From: SLQH01 sp964612995
GTDB taxonomy: Bacteria > Planctomycetota > UBA11346
Assembly (NCBI GenBank): GCA_964612995.1
Contig: CAZTGE010000038.1
Coordinates: 1 to 31,464, forward strand
Direction: 5' to 3'
DNA: 31,464 bases
Part shown: positions 14,539 to 20,378 of the stretch, in pieces
Layout of the letters: each line of letters opens with the position of its first letter
Numbering within the stretch: the stretch's first letter is position 1
The notes under the pieces: model-generated
What the model saw: only the letters and a program-made list of their open reading frames with translations
Told to the model about the DNA's origin: nothing
The model's database searches: none
Made by a program: the position numbers and the translations under genes

Positions 14539-15888
14539 ATGGCGAAGAAGCAGGATGGCTTTGGCTGCGTCGATTGTGGCGCCACTTTCCCGCGCTGGAG
14601 CGGGCGGTGCGCGGCCTGCGGCGCGATGAACACCGTGCGCGAGTTGCGCGGCAGCGAGGTGGCGGTGGCGTCCGGCGCGGCAGGCCCGGCGCACGCGGCA
14701 GGCCCGCTGGTGATCGAAGGGCTCGAGGCCGAGAGCCCCACGCTCCCGCGGCGGGGGACCAGGCTCGGGGAACTCGACCGGGTGCTCGGCGGCGGGCTGG
14801 TACCCGGGGCCGCGGTGTTGCTCACGGGCCAACCGGGCATCGGCAAGTCGACGCTGCTGGCCCAGGTCGCCGGCGCGGTGGCCGGAAGCACGGGGCCGGT
14901 GCTCTATGTCAGCGCCGAGGAGTCGACCGCGCAGGTCCGCGCCCGCTGCCATCGCCTGGGTGTCAACGCGCCGGCACTCAAGCTCTGCGCCAGCGCCGCG
15001 GCCGAGGCGATCGTCGGCCAGATCGCCAGCGGAGCCCATGCTCTGGTGATCGTCGATTCGATCCAGCTCACCGCGCTCTCCGAGGTCGGCGGGGTCCCGG
15101 GCTCGGTGGCCCAGGTCAGGGCCTGCGCCGCGGCGATGGTCGAAGCAGCCAAACGCGCCGGAACCGCGCTGATCATCGTCGGGCACGTGACCAAGGACGG
15201 TAGCCTGGCCGGCCCACGCCTGCTCGAACATCTGGTCGACACGGTGCTCCAGTTCGAGGGCGACCGCTACCAGGACCTGCGCAGCCTGCGTGCGGTCAAG
15301 AACCGCTTCGGCTCGACCAACGAGATCGGCCTGTTCGAGATGACCGGCAGCGGCCTGGCCGAGGTCGCCGACCCGGCCGGGGTGTTCATCGCCGGGCGCG
15401 ACGAGAGCGTGCCCGGTTCCTGCGTCGCGCCCGCGCTCGAGGGAAACCGCTGCCTGATGGTCGAGATCCAGGCGCTGGTCAACCCGACGGACTTCCCACA
15501 ACCGCAGCGCCGCGTCGCCGGCTGCGACACCAACCGGGTGGCGATGATCCTGGCTGTGCTCTCGCGCCGGCTCGGTCTGCCGCTGGGCAGCTGCGACGTG
15601 TTCGTCAACGTGACCAGCGGCGCCCGGATCACCGAACCGGCGGCCGACCTGCCCATCGCCCTGGCCATCGCCAGCGCCTGGCGCGAACAGGCGGTGCCAG
15701 CCGACCTGGTCGCACTCGGCGAGATCGGCCTCGGCGGCGAGTTGCGCCCCGCCGCCCGCTACGAACTGCGCGCGGCCGAGGCCCGCCGGCTCGGCTTCAA
15801 GCGCCTGCTCGGCCCGGGGACCGGATCCGGTCGCGGACGGATCGTCGCCGGCAGCCTCGCCGAGGCGATCGCGACCGCACTGGATTGA
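14539..15888 (+). CDS. radA: DNA repair protein RadA (Sms)
   Basis: RecA-related ATPase that helps process recombination intermediates (branch migration). 449 residues with the full domain order. First a zinc ribbon C10-V-D-C13 and C24-A-A-C27. Then the RecA-like ATPase with Walker A GQPGIGKST at 97-105 and Walker B-like LVIVDSIQ. Next the RadA-specific KNRFG at 254-258, and finally a Lon-protease-like C-terminal domain (..CDVFVNVTSGARITEPAADLPIALAIASAW..VALGEIGLGGELRPA). The length is normal for the family. There is no visible Shine-Dalgarno before the ATG, but MAKKQDGFGCVDCG is a typical RadA start. It is monocistronic, divergent from argG with hairpin element B between them. Confidence 0.95.
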   Translation: MAKKQDGFGCVDCGATFPRWSGRCAACGAMNTVRELRGSEVAVASGAAGPAHAAGPLVIEGLEAESPTLPRRGTRLGELDRVLGGGLVPGAAVLLTGQPGIGKSTLLAQVAGAVAGSTGPVLYVSAEESTAQVRARCHRLGVNAPALKLCASAAAEAIVGQIASGAHALVIVDSIQLTALSEVGGVPGSVAQVRACAAAMVEAAKRAGTALIIVGHVTKDGSLAGPRLLEHLVDTVLQFEGDRYQDLRSLRAVKNRFGSTNEIGLFEMTGSGLAEVADPAGVFIAGRDESVPGSCVAPALEGNRCLMVEIQALVNPTDFPQPQRRVAGCDTNRVAMILAVLSRRLGLPLGSCDVFVNVTSGARITEPAADLPIALAIASAWREQAVPADLVALGEIGLGGELRPAARYELRAAEARRLGFKRLLGPGTGSGRGRIVAGSLAEAIATALD

Positions 15889-16217
15889 GGTTTTTGCAGA
15901 GGGGGCGCTGCCCCCTCGCGCCTTCGGCGCACACCCCCCGGCCTCGGTCGTCACTCGCCAGCTGCGCTGGCGTTTTCGGCGGCCCTGCGGGCCATTGTCG
16001 CCGAAAACCGTTCCTCGGTCGGCCGGTCGCCCAGCCAGGCCTGGCTGGGCTCCGGACGCTGCGGGTGTACGGCTCCTGCTATTTGATGGCCCTCTCTGGA
16101 TTGAGGGCGTAGACCGAGCAGGTCACGAGTGCACCGCCACGTCTGTCTGGCGTGCGCATCTGCAACATCGACCATTCTGCTCAAGTGGGCCCGGCGCCAG
16201 CCGAGGCTGATGTTCCG
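15889..16217. other. Hairpin-rich intergenic region after radA
   Basis: No gene seen. Perfect hairpins: 15899-15917 (stem GAGGGGGC, loop GCT, no T run), GCGCCTTCGGCGC just after it, a cruciform 15972-16008 (GTTTTCGGC with GCCGAAAAC, enclosing a GGCCC-TGC-GGGCC hairpin), and a 20-bp perfect palindrome at 16030-16049. It resembles the gene-free stretch at 7416-8123. The hairpin right after the radA stop may serve as its 3' end. Confidence 0.6.
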
Positions 16218-16457
16218 ATGGACATCTACCGCGACGACAACGTGATCGAAGACCCCTTCATCGGCTCGCTGTTCATGTTCCCAGGGCAGCGGAGGCTGAG
16301 GCGCGCAGAGCTGCTGCGACGCTACGATCTCTTCCGCCGCCGCCTCCCGATCGGGGAGCTCCATGCAGACTCCGTATACCGGGTGCTCGAGGCCGCTCCG
16401 GGAACCGGTCGCCTGCGCTACGTGCTCGAGCGCCGCACCGCCCCCTGCGGCGCCTGA
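16218..16457 (+). CDS. Small hypothetical protein
   Basis: 79 residues (MDIYRDDNVIEDPFIGSLFMFPGQRRLRRAELL...), basic in the middle, with no signal peptide or membrane helix. Codon use is strongly G/C at third positions, as in neighbours, which supports a real gene. The frame is open 66 nt further upstream, but there the codon use changes, so I prefer the ATG at 16218. No strong Shine-Dalgarno or promoter is visible. It ends 36 nt from the convergent heparinase-like gene. Family not recognised. Confidence 0.45.
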   Translation: MDIYRDDNVIEDPFIGSLFMFPGQRRLRRAELLRRYDLFRRRLPIGELHADSVYRVLEAAPGTGRLRYVLERRTAPCGA

Positions 16458-16493
16458 CCAGCGATCCGCAGATCGGTCAGCGCCGGACCCGGT

Positions 16494-18794
16494 TCAGCTG
16501 TCGCTGTCGAACCGCAGCACGCCGTCGGCGATCGTCGCCGCCTGCCCGTCGCCGTTGATCAGCAATCGCGGCTCGCCGGTCACCGGCAGGGCCAAGGCCT
16601 GGACATCGCCCTGCACCCGGATCGTCTCCGGAGCGATGCGCACGAGCGCGAAACCGGTGACGGTGTAGACTTCGTCGCCAGCGGCGACCTGCCGGGCCTC
16701 CTCGATATCCGGGCCGTAGGCGACGATCACCCGGTCGTCGATGCCCTCGCCACGGATGCGTACCGCCAGGACCCGGTCGTCCTCGACGATCCGGCTGAAT
16801 TCGCTGATCCGGACGGCTTCGGGGCCACCGGCGAAGGGCTCGTGCAGGGCGGTGAACACGGTGCGTTGAGCCTGACGGCTGACCAGCAGACTGGTGGCCG
16901 GATCGTTCACCCCGGGCGGCAGCGAATCGAGGACCATGGTCCCGGGCGCGCCGAGCATATGCACCCGCACCCCGACGCCACGCGGCTCGCCGCGGTCCTC
17001 CTGCAGCAGGCTCACCTGCCAGGGCTCCGAGCCCGGGGCGAAGACCCGGCTCTGTTGGAGATGGGCCCGGCGGGCTTCGCGCCCCTGCCAGTCGGCGATC
17101 GCCGTCCACCGATCGCCACCGCGATCGACGGTCGACGCATAGGCCAGGACCTGCCAGTCGTAGGTGCGTTCGCGTTCGGAGACGAGACTGAAGACATCGA
17201 GCAGATAGGCGTCGGTCAGTACCAAGGCCCGCTCCTGGTCCACGTCGGGATAGACGCCCGCGGCCTGCACAGCGCTGAAACGCGCCGGGCCACGCAGATC
17301 CTGGCGGATGCGTTGACTGGGACTGCCGCTGTTGCCGTCGTCGACCGGCTCGGCCTTGAGCCCGTCGACCACTACGCCGCAGTGCCCGCGGACGTGGTCC
17401 TTCCAGTCGTCGCCGCCGGCGTAGCCCTTGCGCCCCTCGGGGCGACCCATCTTGTTGTAGAGCAGGCGGTTGTTGGCCACGAACTGGAGGATGCTGAAGC
17501 AATCATGGACGTAGTGCACGTAGTAGGTGGCGAACTGCTGCGACACTGCGGGAGCCGGGCCCTCCCAGTACGCAGGCCCCTGCTCGGCGCGCAGCAGCGC
17601 GAACCCACGCTGATCGCTGACCACCGACGGGGCCGGCGGCGGCTCCACCGTCGCCGGATCGATCGGCTCCAGGTTCCAGTAGAGGCTCGGCAGATAGCGG
17701 TCCTGCCCCGGATCGCGCATCTGGGCCAGGAAATAGTCGTAACCGTCCTCGGGCCAGCGCTTGTGGCCGATCTCATACCAGCCGGGAATACGCAGCTTGG
17801 GCAACGGACCGTTCATCCGCGAGCCCTTCCAGAAGGGCGTGTCGCGGTCGGGCTTGCCCTTGCGGTTGCGGAAGCCGCGGCCCTTGACGATGCAGTGCAG
17901 ATCACCGGCGTCGCCCATCGTGACCACGGGGTAGCGCGGCATCCCCCCCTCCGGAGCCTCGAGCCGCGGCAGGCCGATCGCCGGCAGCATGCCGAGGTAC
18001 TTGCGCATGGTGGCGCCGCGCTCGCCGGTGTAGCCATATCCGTAACGCCCCAGGTCGAGCTTCTCGAGCGCCTCGCAATACATCAGCATGGTGCCGATAT
18101 TCGAATAGTACTTGCCGAACTCCTCCATGTAGAAGCGCTCGTCGGCGATGTACTCGTCGAAGAACCACTTCCAGCCGCCCTGGCTCGCGAACATCGCCGC
18201 GATCAGCTCCTCGTCACCGAGCGCCACCGCCATCAGGTGGGTGCCGATGGTCCGCGGCCAGTGCATGTTCGGCAGCCAGGAGGTACGGTTGTACTTGAAG
18301 GCGGGGTGATGCGGCTTGTGCCCGGCGAGATGGAAGTCGATGTAACTACGCAGGGAGGCCTCGACCCCCGCGCGCTGTTCAGCATCGAGCATGTGGTAGA
18401 GACAGTCGTAGCGCAGGGTGTTGAGCGTCTGCTCATCGCGCATGTGGCTGTCGCCGGAGGAGGGCATGCCCTCGTTCCACTCCAGGGTGTCCAGATCGAC
18501 ATCCCAGGTCATCGGCTCGGGCTTGCGCCCGATGAAATCGAGCAGCGCGGCGCGTTCGATCTTGCCGGCCATCTCCTCCTCGAGGACCACGTAGCGGAAC
18601 AGGTTCCAGACCGTCTTGTTGGCCTTGCTCATCGAGCTGGAACGCATGTGCTCCAATTGGGCCTGGGCGTCGGGGTCGGTCGCGATCCGCTCGCGGATCG
18701 CGACCGCCTCCTCCGGCGTCCACAGGATGAAGGGATGTTCTACGGCGCTGACGGCAGCACAGCAGAGCAGCAACAGGACAGAGCGACGGAGCAT
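16494..18794 (-). CDS. Secreted heparinase II/III-like polysaccharide lyase family protein
   Basis: 766 residues. Signal peptide MLRRSVLLLLCCAAVSA, then VEHPFILWTPEEAVAIRERIATDPDAQAQLEHM, a typical N-terminus of heparinase/alginate-lyase alpha-toroid proteins. Central helical sequence includes KPHHPAFKYNRTSWLPNMHWPRTIGTHLMAVALGDEELI and YYSNIGTMLMYCEALEKLDLG. The C-terminal half (about 400-766) has the beta-sandwich character of Heparinase_II/III: FATYYVHYVHDCFSILQFVANNRLLYNKMGR, GHCGVVVDGL, YLLDVFSLVSERERTYDWQVLAYAS. It presumably cleaves acidic polysaccharide by beta-elimination outside the cytoplasm; the substrate is unknown. I chose the ATG at 18792-18794, directly before the signal peptide, over one 54 nt upstream. 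A small hairpin (18822-18837) lies in the leader. Confidence 0.78.
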   Translation of the reverse strand: MLRRSVLLLLCCAAVSAVEHPFILWTPEEAVAIRERIATDPDAQAQLEHMRSSSMSKANKTVWNLFRYVVLEEEMAGKIERAALLDFIGRKPEPMTWDVDLDTLEWNEGMPSSGDSHMRDEQTLNTLRYDCLYHMLDAEQRAGVEASLRSYIDFHLAGHKPHHPAFKYNRTSWLPNMHWPRTIGTHLMAVALGDEELIAAMFASQGGWKWFFDEYIADERFYMEEFGKYYSNIGTMLMYCEALEKLDLGRYGYGYTGERGATMRKYLGMLPAIGLPRLEAPEGGMPRYPVVTMGDAGDLHCIVKGRGFRNRKGKPDRDTPFWKGSRMNGPLPKLRIPGWYEIGHKRWPEDGYDYFLAQMRDPGQDRYLPSLYWNLEPIDPATVEPPPAPSVVSDQRGFALLRAEQGPAYWEGPAPAVSQQFATYYVHYVHDCFSILQFVANNRLLYNKMGRPEGRKGYAGGDDWKDHVRGHCGVVVDGLKAEPVDDGNSGSPSQRIRQDLRGPARFSAVQAAGVYPDVDQERALVLTDAYLLDVFSLVSERERTYDWQVLAYASTVDRGGDRWTAIADWQGREARRAHLQQSRVFAPGSEPWQVSLLQEDRGEPRGVGVRVHMLGAPGTMVLDSLPPGVNDPATSLLVSRQAQRTVFTALHEPFAGGPEAVRISEFSRIVEDDRVLAVRIRGEGIDDRVIVAYGPDIEEARQVAAGDEVYTVTGFALVRIAPETIRVQGDVQALALPVTGEPRLLINGDGQAATIADGVLRFDSDS

Positions 18795-18821
18795 GCGGGC
18801 CTTTCCGGAAGACGACAGGGC

Positions 18822-18837
18822 CCTGGTGCGTACCAGG
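18822..18837. promoter_or_regulatory. Small inverted repeat upstream of the heparinase-like gene
   Basis: CCTGGT (18822-18827), GCGT, ACCAGG (18832-18837): a perfect 6-bp inverted repeat 28 nt before the ATG. It could be an operator or a leader hairpin. The rest of the 18795-19009 divergent region shows no confident promoter. Confidence 0.3.
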
Positions 18838-19009
18838 AACACGGCCATCGATCAATCGGTACGCCGCTTCCGGGCGCCCGTTGTCCTCCGCTGCCACCCG
18901 CTGTTTGCGCGCGTGAACCGATCGCATATGCTTGTCGTACCGCGGTGACCGGCGGCGATGCGAGACGATACAAGCCCTTTCCGCCCTTCCCCACCGCTGA
19001 GGAGCCATC

Positions 19010-19261
19010 ATGCCTGGAGGCACAGTCTACGGCGCGATCCTGGAAGCCGGCACCACCAACCTCATTGCGGATGCCACGGCGCAGAGCGACAGCGCCGCCT
19101 TGCCGATCGACTACGACAACGGCTCCTACACCGGTTCGACCACCGTCGACGGCACCTACTACATCACGGCCTCGGCCCCCGGCTACCACGACAACACGGT
19201 CAGCGTGGAGCTACGCGGCAGCGACGTGGTTTCGAAGAACATCGAACTCACGCCTGTCTGA
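19010..19261 (+). CDS. Small single-domain carboxypeptidase-regulatory-like (Ig-fold) protein
   Basis: 83 residues: MPGGTVYGAILEAGTTNLIADATAQSDSAALPIDYDNGSYTGSTTVDGTYYITASAPGYHDNTVSVELRGSDVVSKNIELTPV. The pattern G.V....T...L..A.........DNGSYTGSTTVDGTYYITASAPGYHDNTVSVEL is that of CarboxypepD_reg-like beta-sandwich domains, normally a module of larger secreted or surface proteins. Here it stands alone with no signal peptide. GAGGAG lies 6 nt before the ATG. Its 3' end overlaps by 14 nt the convergent last gene of the chemosensory operon. Function unknown. Confidence 0.65.
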   Translation: MPGGTVYGAILEAGTTNLIADATAQSDSAALPIDYDNGSYTGSTTVDGTYYITASAPGYHDNTVSVELRGSDVVSKNIELTPV

Positions 19262-19631
19262 CCCCGCCTGCCGGTCCGGCGAGCCAGGCCCGGGCCGGTG
19301 GCACGGCGGCGAAGACCGCGATCCGCGGCCCACCCGGCTGCGCGACGAGATAGAGCTGCAGGCGCAGCGCAATGCGCAATGCGGGATCGGGACAGACCAG
19401 GGCCAGGGCGCGGATCGAACTGCGCGCGAACTCGTCCCGGACCAGCTGAGCCAGGCTCGGCTCCGCCACCGGTCCCGCCTCCAGCCCGCCCAGCTCGGCG
19501 AGGACCGCTACCGGCGGGTGGGTATCGGCCCGGTATCGTCGGGCGATCCGGATCAGGACCGCCGTGCTGCTGCCGCCATGCACCTGCACGTGCGCAGGTG
19601 GCCCGGTGTTGCCACGCTGAGCCGCCATCAT
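19248..19631 (-). CDS. Hypothetical protein, last gene of the chemosensory operon
   Basis: 127 residues, Ala/Arg-rich with several hydrophobic beta-like strands (TAVLIRIARRYRAD, IRALALVCPDP, RIAVFAAVPP). No motif I recognise. The start ATG (19629-19631) overlaps the stop of the mini receiver gene as ATGA, so translation is probably coupled. Its stop lies inside the convergent small gene at 19010-19261. It could be an adaptor or output protein of this system, but nothing in the sequence shows it. Confidence 0.6.
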   Translation of the reverse strand: MMAAQRGNTGPPAHVQVHGGSSTAVLIRIARRYRADTHPPVAVLAELGGLEAGPVAEPSLAQLVRDEFARSSIRALALVCPDPALRIALRLQLYLVAQPGGPRIAVFAAVPPARAWLAGPAGGVRQA

Positions 19632-19843
19632 GCGCTCCGCTCGCAGGCACTCGCCGCGACCACGCGGGCGGCGAGTGCGCGCACGGTCGTCTCATCGAAT
19701 GGCCTGACCACGAAGTCAGCCACACCGAGCTGCAGCGCGATGCGCGGGGCCGCACGCTGGATGCGGTAGCCCTCGGGCTCGAGACAGCGACGGATGAGCG
19801 AGCGCATGAACACGGCGTCATCGACAACGAGCACGGAGGTCAT
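19628..19843 (-). CDS. Mini response-regulator receiver lacking the phospho-acceptor Asp
   Basis: 71 residues, where CheY-type receivers have about 120. It starts as a normal receiver, MTSVLVVDDAVFMRSLIRRCLEPEGYRI, with the acidic pair D8-D9. It then jumps within a few residues to the end of the fold, GVADFVVRPFDETTVRALAARVV. Missing are beta-3 with the phosphorylated Asp, the alpha-3/beta-4 part with the Thr/Ser switch, and the loops between. The usual Lys of the KPF motif is Arg (R47). The frame is intact and joined by ATGA overlaps to both neighbours, so it is probably still translated. It may be a decayed CheY after an internal in-frame deletion of about 45 residues, or a phosphorylation-independent remnant kept for binding. 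Confidence 0.7.
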   Translation of the reverse strand: MTSVLVVDDAVFMRSLIRRCLEPEGYRIQRAAPRIALQLGVADFVVRPFDETTVRALAARVVAASACERSA

Positions 19844-20181
19844 GACCCGTCCTCGGCCGCGTCGATCAGTCGCACCAGGCGCTCGACATCGAGGAAGCGC
19901 AAAAGATCGAGGCACCAACGGCCGCGGCAGCGGATGCGCAGCTCGCCGCCACGTTCGCGCAACCCGGAACCAAGGACGAGCAGCTGGCCGATGAAACCAG
20001 CGCTGAGCGGATCGACGTCGGCGCCGCAATCGAGCTCGAGTTCGCGGCAGCCGTTGCGCACCGCGCTGTTCAGCCGCTCGAGCAGGGGCTCGCAACGACG
20101 CTGGTCGAGCACGCCGGAGGCGGGAACCACCACCACCGCGGTGGGTTCTGTGGGAATGGGAAGCATCTCTGTGGCAGGCAT
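19840..20181 (-). CDS. STAS-domain protein (anti-sigma factor antagonist-like)
   Basis: 113 residues, a single STAS domain: VVVVPASGVLDQRRCEPLLERLNSAVRNGCRELELDCGADVDPLSAGFIGQLLVLGSGLRERGGELRIRCRGRWCLDLLRFLDVERLVRLI. The Ser of PLSAGF is at the position phosphorylated in SpoIIAA-type proteins. STAS proteins relay signals by partner switching with kinase/anti-sigma proteins; an STAS protein in a chemosensory operon suggests a non-motor output (inference). An excellent Shine-Dalgarno (AGGAGGT) 6 nt before the ATG marks the start. The stop overlaps the mini receiver start as ATGA. A 54-codon frame lies between it and cheA. Confidence 0.8.
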   Translation of the reverse strand: MPATEMLPIPTEPTAVVVVPASGVLDQRRCEPLLERLNSAVRNGCRELELDCGADVDPLSAGFIGQLLVLGSGLRERGGELRIRCRGRWCLDLLRFLDVERLVRLIDAAEDGS

Positions 20182-20213
20182 GATCGTACCTCCTGTCCAA
20201 TCGATCCGACGGG

Positions 20214-20378
20214 TCAGACCGCGTGATTGCGCTGGGCGGAATCCCCGAGCGGACGTACGGCGACACGGGTCTCGCGCGCCGTCGCCGGTGCGCCCGGCCA
20301 GCTTGCGAGGCCGAGGGCCGCGCGATCGCCCGCGGGGCGGGTTGAGGTGGAGAGTCGGTCGAGATGGATGGGGATCAT
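20214..20378 (-). CDS. Small ORF (54 aa) overlapping the cheA stop
   Basis: A frame of 54 codons begins with an ATG (20376-20378) that overlaps the cheA stop as ATGA, the junction type used at three other places in this operon. It ends at 20214, 32 nt before the STAS start. The protein (MIPIHLDRLSTSTRPAGDRA...RNHAV) is basic with no recognised domain, signal or membrane helix. Support comes from position and junction type only. It could also be a chance frame in an otherwise untranslated spacer. Confidence 0.4.
   Translation of the reverse strand: MIPIHLDRLSTSTRPAGDRAALGLASWPGAPATARETRVAVRPLGDSAQRNHAV

Noticed and set aside
18341..18353. GTAACTACGCAGG inside the heparinase-like gene, matching the intergenic repeat end
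   Set aside because: It encodes ordinary residues (LRSY) of the conserved protein and has no partner repeat; probably coincidence.
16842..19769. Long plus-strand open frame (975 aa) opposite the heparinase-like gene
   Set aside because: Shadow of the minus-strand gene; it also runs out of frame through the small Ig-like gene.
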